A DNA stretch of 64,000 nucleotides from Alistipes sp. (GCA_020026395.1 JAHHQM010000006.1:56820-120819); one strand, 5' to 3'. Numbered from the stretch's first letter, positions 42,691-52,229 are shown. A program made the numbers and translations. The notes: a model not told the origin generated them from the sequence alone.

Positions 42691-42711
42691 GTATTTTATG
42701 TTGTCGGCGTT

Positions 42712-43602
42712 TTATTGCAGTTTATGGGTGTGGATCATTTCCGTGAATTTCTCGCGCAGGTGTTCCGATCCCGCAACCAGCGGCAGGCGCATACGGTCGT
42801 CGATAAGTCCCATGACCGAAAGCGCGCATTTGACGCCCGTGGGGTTGCCCTCCTCGAAGAGTGCGTGAACGGGCTCTCGCAAAACCTCAAATTCGCGGTC
42901 GGCCTCGTCGAAGCGACCTTCTTTGGCCAGGTTCATGCTGCGCATGAGCATCTTGGGGAACGAGTTGGCGGCTACCGAGATGGCTCCGTCACCGCCGCGG
43001 CGCATGATGTCGAGCGTCAGTCCGTCGTCACCCGACAGCACGAGAAATCCTTCGGGACGCTGGTCGATGATCTGCTGGATCTGGTCGATCTTGCCCGATG
43101 CCTCCTTGATACCGATTACGTTCTTCAGGTCGCGGGCGCAACGCAGCGTCGTTTCGGCCGTCATATTCACCCCGGCACGACCCGGAATATTATAGAGGAT
43201 GATCGGCAGCGGCGAGTTCTCCGATACGGTGCGGAAATGCTGGTAAAGACCTTCCTGCGAGGGTTTGTTGTAGTAGGGCGTAACGCTCAAAATGGCATCC
43301 GCACCGCGCAGGTCGAACGTATGCAGTTGATCGAGCACTTCCGAGGTGGAATTGCCGCCCACACCCATTACGAGGGGTACGCGGTGGTGGATATGCTCCG
43401 AGATGAACTGTGCGATCATGGCACGTTCGGGAATGTAAAGGGTCGGCGTCTCGGCCGTAGTGCCCAGCGCCACGATATAATCTACACCGCCGTCAATGAC
43501 ATAATCGATCATACGGGCGAGTGCATCAAAATCAATGCGGTTCTCCTTGGTGAACGGGGTAATCATGGCGGCTCCTATGCCTGCAAGTTTGTGTCGTATC
43601 AT
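42712..43602 (-). CDS. dapA: 4-hydroxy-tetrahydrodipicolinate synthase
   Basis: 296 residues, a class I aldolase TIM barrel that condenses pyruvate with aspartate semialdehyde for lysine and diaminopimelate synthesis. The Schiff-base lysine is in IGIKEASG (Lys166), the relay Tyr in YNIPGR (Tyr137), and the dihydroxy-substrate loop is GTTAETPTL (47-55). Length is standard. The gene lies 22 bases after ligA on the same strand. Confidence 0.96.
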   Translation of the reverse strand: MIRHKLAGIGAAMITPFTKENRIDFDALARMIDYVIDGGVDYIVALGTTAETPTLYIPERAMIAQFISEHIHHRVPLVMGVGGNSTSEVLDQLHTFDLRGADAILSVTPYYNKPSQEGLYQHFRTVSENSPLPIILYNIPGRAGVNMTAETTLRCARDLKNVIGIKEASGKIDQIQQIIDQRPEGFLVLSGDDGLTLDIMRRGGDGAISVAANSFPKMLMRSMNLAKEGRFDEADREFEVLREPVHALFEEGNPTGVKCALSVMGLIDDRMRLPLVAGSEHLREKFTEMIHTHKLQ

Positions 43603-43624
43603 AGTCGTAAGTTTTGGAGGTTCT

Positions 43625-45736
43625 TTAAAATAAACGGGTTTGCGGAGTGCCTTCGTCGGCGTGGGTCGTGGGGGCGTGCTCCTGTGTTTCTTCTTTGGGT
43701 TCTTCGGGGGCGGTCGTTTCGGGAGTTGCTTCGGGGGCTTTCGTGATGCCCTCTTCCAACATCCGGGTAAATTCGTCCTCGGAGATGATCCGTATGTTGA
43801 GTTTTTCGGCTTTCTTCAATTTGGCGGGGCCCATGTTCTCGCCTGCCACCAGGTAATCGACATTACCCGAAACGGCGGCGAGGTTCTTGCCTCCGTGGGC
43901 TTCGATCAGCGCCTTCAACTCGTCGCGCGAGTGGTTGGTGAACTTACCCGAAATGACGAAATTCAGTCCTTCGAATGCCGTCGAGCTTTGTTCGCGCTCC
44001 TCGGCCTCGAATCGAAGGCCTGCCTCGCGCAGGTGGGCGATGATGCGCTGGTTATTCTCGTCGGCGAAGTACTCGAGGATGGCATCGGCAATCTTCTCGC
44101 CGACCTCGTCTGCCTGGCACAACTCCTCGCGCGAAGCCTTCATCAGCGCATCGAGCGAACGGAAGTGATCGGCCAGATATTTTGCCGTGGTCTCACCCAC
44201 AAAACGTATGCCCAAGCCAAATAGTACGCGGTGGAAGGGAACTTCCTTCGATTTTTTGATCGAACGGATGATGTTCTCGGCCGATTTCTCGCCCAGACGC
44301 GGCAGCGGCGCGAGTTGCTCCTGACGAAGGTCGTACAGGTCGGCGATGTCCTTCACCAGGCCGTTTTCGTAGAGCAGTTCGACGGTCTCCTCACCCAGTC
44401 CGTCGATGTCGAGTGCCTTGCGACGGATGAAGTGGATGATGCGGCCGAGGATCTGCGGACGGCATCCGCTCTGGTTGGGGCAGTAGTGCTTCGCCTCGCC
44501 CTCGTAGCGTACGAGCGGCGTGCCGCATTCGGGGCAGCGCGTGATGTATTCCGACGGTTTACTGTCTGCGGGGCGTTCGGAGAGTTCCACTTCGGTGATC
44601 TTGGGGATGATCTCGCCGCCCTTCTCGACATAGACCATATCGTGCAGGCGGATGTCCAGAAGTGCCATCTGCTCGGCGTTGTGGAGCGTGGCACGTTTGA
44701 CGGTCGTACCCGCCAGAAGCACGGGATCGAGGTTTGCTACGGGGGTGATGGCTCCCGTACGGCCGACCTGATAGTCGATGCTGTTGATGCGGGTGAGCGC
44801 CTGCTCGGCCTTGAATTTATAGGCGACCGCCCATTTCGGGGCTTTGGCCGTGAACCCGAGGCGGCGGCGCAGGTCGAAATCATCGACCTTGATCACCACA
44901 CCGTCCGTCGGGAAGGGAAGGGCATGGCGTGCCTCGTCCCAATGGTTGATGAACGCGTCAATCTCGGCGTTGTTGTGGCAGACGGCCGTGTGATCCGAAA
45001 TCTTGAAACCCCATTCGCGTGCCTTCTGAAGGCTTTCGCGGTGGGTCTTGAACGGGAGATTCTCGCCCGCAAGCTGGTAGAGCGTGCAGTCCAGACCGCG
45101 TTTGGCCACAACGGCCGAGGATTGCTGCTTGAGCGTTCCTGCGGCAGCATTTCGCGGGTTGGCGAAGAGCGGATCTCCGGCGGCCTCGCGTTCGGCATTC
45201 AGACGGTCGAACGAGGCATAGGGCATCAGGATCTCGCCGCGGATCTCGAAATAGTCGGGCCAGTCGTTGCCCTGAAGTTGCAGGGGCACGGCGCGGATCG
45301 TGCGCACGTTGGCCGTCACATCATCGCCGTGGGTACCGTCACCGCGCGTCACGGCACGCAACAGGCGTCCGTGTTCGTAGGTTAGCGAGATGGCCGTACC
45401 GTCGAACTTGAGTTCGCAGACCAAAGTCGCTTCGCCGACCTCGCGCTCGATGCGTTCGATAAATTCGTGGAGCTCCTCGAGCGAATAGGTGTTACCCAGT
45501 GAGCGCATCGGAAAGCGGTGCTCGACGGTCTTGAATTCGTTCGAAAGGTCACTGCCCACACGCACCGAAGGCGAATTGGGATCGTAAAATTCGGGATGGG
45601 CGGTCTCCAGATCTTGCAGACGGCGCATCTTGGCGTCAAAATCGAAGTCGGAAATCTCGGGCGAATTCTCGACGTAGTACTTGTAGTTATGGTATTCGAG
45701 CTCTTTTCTCAGAGCTTCAATTTCGTCTTTAATCAT
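43625..45736 (-). CDS. ligA: NAD-dependent DNA ligase
   Basis: 703 residues. The adenylation-site lysine is Lys110 in CELKFDGTAI. A Cys4 zinc finger (CPECGTPLVRYEGEAKHYCPN with a later C) is followed by helix-hairpin-helix repeats and a C-terminal BRCT domain (about 595-665, FEGLNFVISGKFTNHSRDEL). A low-complexity acidic Pro/Thr/Glu tail follows and ends QTRLF. It seals nicks in replication. A -7-like TATCTTTA lies at about 45757-45764. Confidence 0.97.
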   Translation of the reverse strand: MIKDEIEALRKELEYHNYKYYVENSPEISDFDFDAKMRRLQDLETAHPEFYDPNSPSVRVGSDLSNEFKTVEHRFPMRSLGNTYSLEELHEFIERIEREVGEATLVCELKFDGTAISLTYEHGRLLRAVTRGDGTHGDDVTANVRTIRAVPLQLQGNDWPDYFEIRGEILMPYASFDRLNAEREAAGDPLFANPRNAAAGTLKQQSSAVVAKRGLDCTLYQLAGENLPFKTHRESLQKAREWGFKISDHTAVCHNNAEIDAFINHWDEARHALPFPTDGVVIKVDDFDLRRRLGFTAKAPKWAVAYKFKAEQALTRINSIDYQVGRTGAITPVANLDPVLLAGTTVKRATLHNAEQMALLDIRLHDMVYVEKGGEIIPKITEVELSERPADSKPSEYITRCPECGTPLVRYEGEAKHYCPNQSGCRPQILGRIIHFIRRKALDIDGLGEETVELLYENGLVKDIADLYDLRQEQLAPLPRLGEKSAENIIRSIKKSKEVPFHRVLFGLGIRFVGETTAKYLADHFRSLDALMKASREELCQADEVGEKIADAILEYFADENNQRIIAHLREAGLRFEAEEREQSSTAFEGLNFVISGKFTNHSRDELKALIEAHGGKNLAAVSGNVDYLVAGENMGPAKLKKAEKLNIRIISEDEFTRMLEEGITKAPEATPETTAPEEPKEETQEHAPTTHADEGTPQTRLF

Positions 45737-45878
45737 ATATATAGTATATCCTCGCGTAAAGATAATGATTCTTGATGGGAAAGGACGATAAAATCAAAAA
45801 AAATGCAAAAAAAAAGTAGTTATGCGGGGCAATATCTAAATTTTGCTTATACTTGCAGAAAATTTCCAAACAGTTATC

Positions 45879-46211
45879 ATGATTAAACAAAACACTATTA
45901 AGAAGCATATCGTAACTAGCCTTCATAACCTGCCCCAGGAGTTGCAGGACGCCGTAAAAGAACAATATCCGCTGGGATTCACCGATGCCATGATCCGCAT
46001 CAACAAACCCAACGGCGACTTCTTTTATGCCGTGCCGTTCGATACCGACGAGGTGGCTTATATGGTGAAGGTCGATGTGAAGATTGACGACAAAGCGCAG
46101 GAGGACGACGACAAGGACTATTACGATGATGACGAAATCAAAGGAGCCGACGAAATTCAGGACGACGGTCGCTCCGATGAGGAAGAAGAAGAGGATGATG
46201 TCGAGATGTAA
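45879..46211 (+). CDS. Small protein with very acidic C-terminus
   Basis: 110 residues from the ATG at 45879 (MIKQNTIKKHIVTSLHNLPQ). The first 65 residues look folded (ELQDAVKEQYPLGFTDAMIR, FFYAVPFDTDEVAYMVKVDV). The last 45 are almost all Asp and Glu with short spacers (DDDKDYYDDDE..., DEEEEEDDVEM). I do not recognise it by name; the design suggests a nucleic-acid mimic or basic-protein partner, which is inference. A TATACTTG box (about 45849-45856) precedes it. Confidence 0.7.
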   Translation: MIKQNTIKKHIVTSLHNLPQELQDAVKEQYPLGFTDAMIRINKPNGDFFYAVPFDTDEVAYMVKVDVKIDDKAQEDDDKDYYDDDEIKGADEIQDDGRSDEEEEEDDVEM

Positions 46212-46246
46212 TCTTTGAGAATCTGTTTCGGGATTCGGATGATGCC

Positions 46247-46867
46247 ATGAGAATTTTACCCCGTTGGATGGTGATCATTCCGCTCCTTTTTGCGGGATGC
46301 GGAATGGCGGAGAGTGATCAGGACGAACGGGATCGCACGATTTACGTACAATTTACGGATGCGCATTTCGAGGAGGTTTGTCTTGCGAAATGCGATACGA
46401 ACCGTGACGGACGTCTGTCCCGTTACGAGGCTCGTCGTGTGCTCCATTTGGATTGCCCCGACTCCGGGATCGAGTCGTTGTGGGATATTCGTGAATTCGA
46501 AAATCTTGTGACGCTCAACTGCCGCGGAAATTACCTCACGGACTTGGATCTCAGAAAATGCGCCTATCTGCGCAGTGTCGATTGCAGCGACAACCGCATC
46601 GGTGTGTTGCAGATTGACGGCCTGCACGGATTGAACGAACTCAACTGCTCGAAAAATGAATTGAGCCGTCTGGAGTTCGAGCGCAACGTGTCGCTCAAAT
46701 ACCTTGATGCCGAACGCAACCATCTGCGTACGGTCGATGTGAGCGGCTGCTTCCATTGGATGGAGGTGCGCCTTCGGGAAAACCCCGACCTGACGACCCT
46801 CTACATTTCGAGCGAGCAAAACATCCAGCATTACCTCGATCCCCAAACCGAGATTGTGATCCTCTGA
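46247..46867 (+). CDS. Leucine-rich-repeat lipoprotein with EF-hand-like segment
   Basis: 206 residues. The lipoprotein signal ends LLFAGC (Cys18). KCDTNRDGRLSRYEARRV (about 48-65) is an EF-hand/dockerin-type calcium loop. Four or five Bacteroidota-type leucine-rich repeats follow (LVTLNCRGNYLTDLDLRKC, LRSVDCSDNRIGVLQID, LNELNCSKNELSRLEFE, LKYLDAERNHLRTVDVSGC). This is a small surface binding protein. It lies 35 bases after the acidic gene and is followed by a terminator, so the two may share a transcript. Confidence 0.8.
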   Translation: MRILPRWMVIIPLLFAGCGMAESDQDERDRTIYVQFTDAHFEEVCLAKCDTNRDGRLSRYEARRVLHLDCPDSGIESLWDIREFENLVTLNCRGNYLTDLDLRKCAYLRSVDCSDNRIGVLQIDGLHGLNELNCSKNELSRLEFERNVSLKYLDAERNHLRTVDVSGCFHWMEVRLRENPDLTTLYISSEQNIQHYLDPQTEIVIL

Positions 46868-46874
46868 TCGAACT

Positions 46875-46908
46875 AAACCCCGACTTGAACCATAAGTCGG
46901 GGTTTCTT
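46875..46908 (+). terminator. Terminator after the LRR lipoprotein gene
   Basis: AAACCCCGACTT and AAGTCGGGGTTT form a perfect 12-pair stem, followed by CTTGTGTTTT. Confidence 0.82.
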
Positions 46909-46989
46909 GTGTTTTCTGCCGAAGGAAAAACTCCGACGGGAAAAAATACGCCGAAAATGTTAAAATGTTGAAAAAGTATTGCTTTCGAG

Positions 46990-47021
46990 TTGGCTATCTT
47001 TAAGAAAAATTAGTATCTTTG
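46990..47021 (+). promoter_or_regulatory. Promoter of purA
   Basis: TTG (46990-46992), 21 bases, TATCTTTG (47014-47021), 47 bases before the purA ATG. Confidence 0.72.
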
Positions 47022-47031
47022 AAGGCAAAAT

Positions 47032-47067
47032 ATGTTTTTACAGGTTATAAAACGAAACTTGATATAA
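47032..47067 (+). CDS. Possible upstream open reading frame of purA
   Basis: An 11-codon frame (MFLQVIKRNLI) lies within the purA leader and stops one base before the purA ATG. It has the right place for coupling or attenuation, but no conservation is known. Confidence 0.25.
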   Translation: MFLQVIKRNLI

Positions 47068-47068
47068 A

Positions 47069-48334
47069 ATGAGAAAAGTAGATGTGATCCTCGGCCTGCA
47101 GTGGGGTGACGAGGGTAAAGGAAAAGTCGTAGATGTACTGACTCCCAACTATGAAGCCGTGGCACGATTCCAGGGCGGTCCCAATGCCGGTCACACACTC
47201 GAATTCTGTGGCGAGAAATATGTCCTGCGTTCGATTCCTTCGGGTATCTTCCAGGGCGGTAAACCCAATATCATCGGTAACGGTGTCGTTCTGGATGCCG
47301 TATTGTTCCGCGGTGAGGCGGAAGCTCTGGCCAAGAGCGGTCACGATTTGACCAAACAACTTTACATCTCGAAGAAAGCCCATTTGATCCTTCCGACACA
47401 CCGCATTCTCGATGCCGCCTATGAAGTTGCCAAGGGTAGCGCCAAGATCGGTACGACGGGTAAGGGTATCGGCCCGACCTACACCGACAAGATCAGCCGT
47501 AACGGTATGCGTGTGGGCGATCTTCTGAAACCCAACTTCATGGAGATCTACAAGGCGCACAAGGCACGCCACGAGGAGATTCTCCGCAGCCTGAACTACC
47601 AGTACGACATCACGGAGCTGGAACAGGAGTGGTTCTCGGCCGTTGAGTACCTCAAGAAATTCACCATCGTCGATAGCGAATACTTCATCAACAACTACCT
47701 CAAGGAGGGTCACCCCGTATTGGCCGAAGGCGCACAGGGTACGCTGCTCGATGTCGATTTCGGTTCGTATCCCTTCGTAACGTCGTCGAACACCGTATGT
47801 GCCGGCGTCTGCACGGGTCTGGGTATCGCTCCGAACCGCATCGGTGAGGTTTACGGTATCTTCAAGGCTTACTGCACGCGCGTAGGTAGCGGCCCGTTCC
47901 CCACGGAGCTCTTCGACGAGACGGGTGATACGCTGGGTCGTATCGGCCACGAGTTCGGTGCCGTGACGGGGCGTAAGCGTCGTTGCGGATGGCTGGATAT
48001 GGTTGCTCTGAAATATTCGATCATGATCAACGGTGTAACGCAGCTCATCATGATGAAGTCGGACGTGTTGAACGACTTCGACACCATTAAGGTTGCTACC
48101 GAGTATGAGATCGACGGCGAGCGCACGAATCAGTTCCCCTTCGATGTCGATATCGACATCAAACCCGTTTACACGGAGTTTGAGGGTTGGAAGTGCGATC
48201 TGAGCAAGTGCCGCAAGTACGAGGATTTCCCCGCCGCCTTCAAGAAATATGTCGAGTTCATCGAGCATGAGACGGGTGTCCCCGTGAAGATCATCTCGAT
48301 CGGCCCCGACCGCGCCGAGACCATCGTCCGCTAA
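47069..48334 (+). CDS. purA: Adenylosuccinate synthetase
   Basis: 421 residues. It joins IMP and aspartate with GTP to give adenylosuccinate, the first committed step to AMP. The N-terminal GLQWGDEGKGK P-loop, KKAHLILPTHRILD, GTTGKGIGPTYTDK with the family's R-N-G continuation, LAEGAQGTLLDVDFGSYPF and the C-terminal ISIGPDRAETI are diagnostic. It is intact and of normal length, transcribed from a consensus promoter. Confidence 0.97.
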   Translation: MRKVDVILGLQWGDEGKGKVVDVLTPNYEAVARFQGGPNAGHTLEFCGEKYVLRSIPSGIFQGGKPNIIGNGVVLDAVLFRGEAEALAKSGHDLTKQLYISKKAHLILPTHRILDAAYEVAKGSAKIGTTGKGIGPTYTDKISRNGMRVGDLLKPNFMEIYKAHKARHEEILRSLNYQYDITELEQEWFSAVEYLKKFTIVDSEYFINNYLKEGHPVLAEGAQGTLLDVDFGSYPFVTSSNTVCAGVCTGLGIAPNRIGEVYGIFKAYCTRVGSGPFPTELFDETGDTLGRIGHEFGAVTGRKRRCGWLDMVALKYSIMINGVTQLIMMKSDVLNDFDTIKVATEYEIDGERTNQFPFDVDIDIKPVYTEFEGWKCDLSKCRKYEDFPAAFKKYVEFIEHETGVPVKIISIGPDRAETIVR

Positions 48335-48377
48335 GACGATACTCCCGACCCCGGATCTGAAACCAAAAGAAACCCTT

Positions 48378-48410
48378 ACCGTCCGCCCTTCAAACCGGGG
48401 CGGACGGTTT
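48378..48410 (+). terminator. Hairpin after purA
   Basis: ACCGTCCGCC pairs with GGCGGACGGT. Only a short TTT follows, so termination may be partial. Confidence 0.6.
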
Positions 48411-48445
48411 GAAACCCTAAATTTATACTAACCGAAATTTAACGT

Positions 48446-49324
48446 ATGAAACAAAACCTTAAAATTGTCGTTTTGGCCAAACAGGTGCCCGACACCCGCA
48501 ATGTGGGTAAGGATGCGATGACCGCCGAAGGTACGGTCAATCGTGCCGCACTTCCGGCCATCTTCAATCCGGAGGACCTTAATGCGTTGGAAGCTGCATT
48601 GTCGCTCAAGGATCGCGTTGAGGGTGCTACGGTACAGGTGCTCACCATGGGCCCGCAACGTGCCGCCGATATCATCCGGGATTCGATGTTCCGCGGTGCC
48701 GACGGCGGTTATCTGCTTTCGGGTCGTGAATTTGCCGGATCCGACACGCTGGCAACATCCTATGCTTTGTCGTGCGCGTTGAAAAAGATAAATCCCGATG
48801 TGATTTTTGCAGGTCGTCAGGCCATTGACGGCGATACGGCACAGGTAGGCCCCCAGGTAGCCGAGAAACTCGGACTGCCGCAGGTGACTTATGCCGAGCA
48901 GATCGTCGAGGTCAAAGAAAATTCGCTGCTCATCAAACGCCGTCTTGAGCACGGTGTCGAAACGGTTGAGGCACCGATTCCCGTGGTCATCACGGTGAAC
49001 GCTTCGGCCGAGGAGTGCCGTCCGCGTAATGCGCGTCGCGTCATGAAATACAAATATGCCCTTTGCAAGTCGGAAATCGCCGCCGCTCCCGAATCGAGAG
49101 CCGCCCTGCGCGCCCAGGCAAATCCCGCCCTGCAAATCGTCGAATTCTCGGCACAGGATGTCGATCCCGATCCCATGCAGTTGGGCTTCGTCGGTTCGCC
49201 GACGAAGGTCAAGAAGGTCGAGAACGTCGTTTTCCAGGCCAAGGAGGCCAAACGCCTTTCGCCCGACGACAAGGACATTAACGAACTGATGGTCGAACTT
49301 ATCGCGAGCCACACGCTCGGTTAA
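48446..49324 (+). CDS. etfB: Electron transfer flavoprotein beta subunit
   Basis: 292 residues. It carries the EtfB start (LKIVVLAKQVPDTRNVG), the NPEDLNALEAALSLKD and VLTMGPQRAADIIRDSMFRG segments, and FAGRQAIDGDTAQVGPQVAEKL, which bind the AMP or flavin and contact EtfA. EtfAB passes electrons between acyl-CoA dehydrogenase and other carriers. etfB, etfA and the dehydrogenase gene are consecutive, with 7 bases and then a one-base overlap. Whether the complex bifurcates electrons cannot be decided here. Confidence 0.94.
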   Translation: MKQNLKIVVLAKQVPDTRNVGKDAMTAEGTVNRAALPAIFNPEDLNALEAALSLKDRVEGATVQVLTMGPQRAADIIRDSMFRGADGGYLLSGREFAGSDTLATSYALSCALKKINPDVIFAGRQAIDGDTAQVGPQVAEKLGLPQVTYAEQIVEVKENSLLIKRRLEHGVETVEAPIPVVITVNASAEECRPRNARRVMKYKYALCKSEIAAAPESRAALRAQANPALQIVEFSAQDVDPDPMQLGFVGSPTKVKKVENVVFQAKEAKRLSPDDKDINELMVELIASHTLG

Positions 49325-49331
49325 ACCGTAG

Positions 49332-50357
49332 ATGAAGATGAACAACATATTCGTATATATCGAGAATGAGAATTCCGTGGTTGCCGACGTCAGTTTGGAA
49401 TTGCTGACCAAGGGCCGCGAATTGGCCGACACGCTGAAGGTGAAACTCGAGGCGGTCGTTATCGGTCATAATCTGAAGGGAATCGCTTCGGAGTTGGCCA
49501 AATACGGTGCTGATACCGTATGGCTGGCCGACGATGAGATCTTCTCGCCGTTCCGCACGCTGCCTCATACGGCCGTCATGTGCGGACTGATCGAGGAGGA
49601 GAAACCCCAAATCGTTTTGTTCGGCGCAACGCCCGTGGGTCGTGACTTCGCCCCGCGCGTGTCGTCGGCACTGCACAGCGGTCTGACGGCCGACTGTACG
49701 CAGTTGGTCATCGGCGATCACAACGATCCCAAGACCAAGAAGGAATACAAGGATCTGTTGTATCAGATTCGTCCTGCATTCGGCGGTAACATCATTGCCA
49801 CGATCGTCAATCCGGAGCATCGTCCCCAGATGGCTACCGTGCGTGAGGGTGTCATGCGCAAGGAATTGGCCGCAACTCCCGTCGCAGGCGAAGAGCGTCA
49901 GATCGAATGGAAGAAATATGTCAAGGATACGGATCTTGTCGTGAAGATCGTCGATCGTGAGATCGAGGAACGCAAGATCGACATCAAGGGCGCAAGCATC
50001 ATCGTTGCGGGCGGTTACGGTATGGGCTCGAAGGAGAACTTCAAACTCGTACACGAATTGGCCGACGTATTGGGCGGTGAAGTGGGTGCCAGCCGTGCCG
50101 CGGTCGATGCCGGATTTACCGAGCACGAGCGCCAGGTCGGTCAGACGGGTGTGACGGTGCGTCCGAAACTCTATATCGCTTGCGGTATTTCGGGTCAGAT
50201 CCAGCACACCGCAGGTATGGATCAGTCGGCCATGGTCATCTCGATCAACACCGATCCCGATGCCCCGATCAACAAAATTGCCGATTACACCATCACGGGT
50301 GACGTCAATGAGGTGATTCCCAAGATGATTAAGTATTACAAACAAAATTCGAAGTAA
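49332..50357 (+). CDS. etfA: Electron transfer flavoprotein alpha subunit
   Basis: 341 residues (ATG at 49332; a second ATG lies two codons on). The C-terminal FAD domain is clear: IIVAGGYGMGSKENFKLVHE, LGGEVGASRAAVDAGF, RQVGQTGVTVRPKLYIACGI, SGQIQHTAGM and INTDPDAPINKIADYTITGD. It partners EtfB and the downstream acyl-CoA dehydrogenase. The stop overlaps the next start by one base (TAATG). Confidence 0.95.
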   Translation: MKMNNIFVYIENENSVVADVSLELLTKGRELADTLKVKLEAVVIGHNLKGIASELAKYGADTVWLADDEIFSPFRTLPHTAVMCGLIEEEKPQIVLFGATPVGRDFAPRVSSALHSGLTADCTQLVIGDHNDPKTKKEYKDLLYQIRPAFGGNIIATIVNPEHRPQMATVREGVMRKELAATPVAGEERQIEWKKYVKDTDLVVKIVDREIEERKIDIKGASIIVAGGYGMGSKENFKLVHELADVLGGEVGASRAAVDAGFTEHERQVGQTGVTVRPKLYIACGISGQIQHTAGMDQSAMVISINTDPDAPINKIADYTITGDVNEVIPKMIKYYKQNSK

Positions 50358-52084
50358 TGGCTAATTTCTTTTCAGATAATAAGGATTTGCAGTTCCACCT
50401 GCAGCATCCGATGATGCGCAAGATCGTGGAGCTCAAAGAGCGCGGTTTTGCCGAGAAGGATCTTTACGACATTGCCCCTCAAGATTTTGAGGACGCAATG
50501 GATTCCTATAAACGAGTATTGGAGATTGCAGGTGAAGTTTGTGGCGAGGTCATTGCCCCGAATGCCGAGGGCGTCGATAAGGAAGGCCCCCGTGTGGTGA
50601 ACGATCACGTGGAGTATGCTTCGGGTACGGTACAGAACCTGAAGGCCATTGTCGATGCGGGTTTGAGCGGTTTGACCCTGCCCCGCAAGTACAACGGTTT
50701 GAACTGCCCGCTGGTCTGCTTCGTGATGGCCAACGAGATGGTTGCCCGTGCCGATGCTTCGTTTGAGAACATCTGGGGTTTGCAGGACTGCGCCGAGACG
50801 CTGAACGAGTTTGCGTCCGAGGAGCTGAAGGCCAAATATCTGCCGCTGGTATCGGCAGGTGCCACGTGCGCCATGGACTTGACGGAGCCTGATGCAGGTT
50901 CTGACCTGGGTGCCGTGATGCTGAAGGCTACGTGGTCGGAAGAGAAGCAGACCTGGTTGCTGAATGGTGTGAAGCGATTCATCACCAACGGTGACGGCGA
51001 CATTTCGCTGGTGTTGGCACGTACGGAAGAGGGTACGACCGATGCACGCGGTTTGTCGATGCTCGTTTACGACAAGCGCAACGGCGGTGTGAAGGTGCGC
51101 CGCATCGAAAATAAGCTGGGTATCAAGGGTTCGCCCACGTGCGAGTTGGTATTCACGAATGCTCCTGCCGAGTTGGTCGGTGATCGCCGTATGGGTCTGA
51201 TCAAGTACGTTATGTCGCTGATGAACGCCGCCCGTCTGGGTATCGGTGCGCAGTCGGTCGGTACGTGTGAGGCCGCTTATCGCGAGGCGTTGAAATACGC
51301 ATCGGAGCGTGAGCAGTTCGGTAAGCCGATCATCCGTTTTGCAGCCGTGCGCGAGTTGCTGTCGAACATGAAGGCTCGTTTGCAGGGTGCTCGTGCATTG
51401 CTTTATGAAACCACGCGTTTTGTGGAGATCTACAAGCAGTACGGACACATCGCACAGGAGCGTTCGCTGGAAGGTGACGAGCGTAAGGAGATGAAGTTCT
51501 ACAACCGTCTGGCTGACGGATTCACCCCCTTGGTGAAACTCTTCTCGTCGGAGTACGCCAACAGTCTGGCATTCGATGCCATTCAGATCCACGGCGGTTC
51601 GGGCTTTATGAAGGATTATCCCTGCGAGCGTCTGTATCGTGACGCACGTATCATGAATATCTATGAGGGTACTTCGCAGTTGCAGGTTGTGGCTGCCATC
51701 AACGCCATCACCAAGGGTACGTTCCTTGAGCAGATCGAGCGTTACGCTGCCGAGGAGTATGCCGATTCGATGCATCCGATCGTCGAGAAGCTCAAGATGC
51801 TGACCGCCAAGTTGGCCGAGATGATCGAGAAGGTCGAGGCAGGCGAGCAGCTGGCTGCGGGATTCAAGGATTTCCACGCACGCCGTCTGGTGGAGAGTGC
51901 CGGTCACATCATCATCTCGTACCTGTTGGCGCGTCAGGCTGGCCAGTGCGAGGATTATGTCGCTTCGGCTCGCATCTTCGCAAAATTGGCCGAGGCCAAG
52001 ATTTCGGAGGCACATACCTATGTTATGGAGTCCACACCCGACGATGTGGCTTTGTTTGCAGAGGTGGATCGCACGGAGGAGTAA
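50357..52084 (+). CDS. Acyl-CoA dehydrogenase
   Basis: 575 residues. A flavoprotein that oxidises (or, with EtfAB, reduces) acyl- or enoyl-CoA. MDLTEPDAGSDLGAVMLKAT and ITNGDGDISLVLART are in the flavin-binding middle domain, REQFGKPI and QIHGGSGFMKDYPCERLYRD in the C-terminal helical domain. The catalytic base is Glu437 in NIYEGTSQLQ. A further 125-residue helical extension is longer than the usual 380-residue enzymes and matches the large ACAD class. Operon with etfBA supports a butyryl-CoA-type redox role; substrate chain length is not certain. Confidence 0.93.
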   Translation: MANFFSDNKDLQFHLQHPMMRKIVELKERGFAEKDLYDIAPQDFEDAMDSYKRVLEIAGEVCGEVIAPNAEGVDKEGPRVVNDHVEYASGTVQNLKAIVDAGLSGLTLPRKYNGLNCPLVCFVMANEMVARADASFENIWGLQDCAETLNEFASEELKAKYLPLVSAGATCAMDLTEPDAGSDLGAVMLKATWSEEKQTWLLNGVKRFITNGDGDISLVLARTEEGTTDARGLSMLVYDKRNGGVKVRRIENKLGIKGSPTCELVFTNAPAELVGDRRMGLIKYVMSLMNAARLGIGAQSVGTCEAAYREALKYASEREQFGKPIIRFAAVRELLSNMKARLQGARALLYETTRFVEIYKQYGHIAQERSLEGDERKEMKFYNRLADGFTPLVKLFSSEYANSLAFDAIQIHGGSGFMKDYPCERLYRDARIMNIYEGTSQLQVVAAINAITKGTFLEQIERYAAEEYADSMHPIVEKLKMLTAKLAEMIEKVEAGEQLAAGFKDFHARRLVESAGHIIISYLLARQAGQCEDYVASARIFAKLAEAKISEAHTYVMESTPDDVALFAEVDRTEE

Positions 52085-52116
52085 TCCTCGGGGGCGATTT
52101 TCCCGATATTGATTCC

Positions 52117-52147
52117 AAGGAGGAGACCCGAGGCGGGTTTCCTCCTT
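52117..52147 (+). terminator. Terminator-like hairpin after acyl-CoA dehydrogenase
   Basis: AAGGAGGAgACCCG and CGGGTtTCCTCCTT form a strong stem. The T-tract is poor (GTTTCG). Confidence 0.65.
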
Positions 52148-52229
52148 GTTTCGTACATAAGGGTGTCGATTTTGTCGCTTTTCGGAGGGAAAACAAAGAA
52201 TAAATTCTCTATTTCTTCGTTTTTATCCG

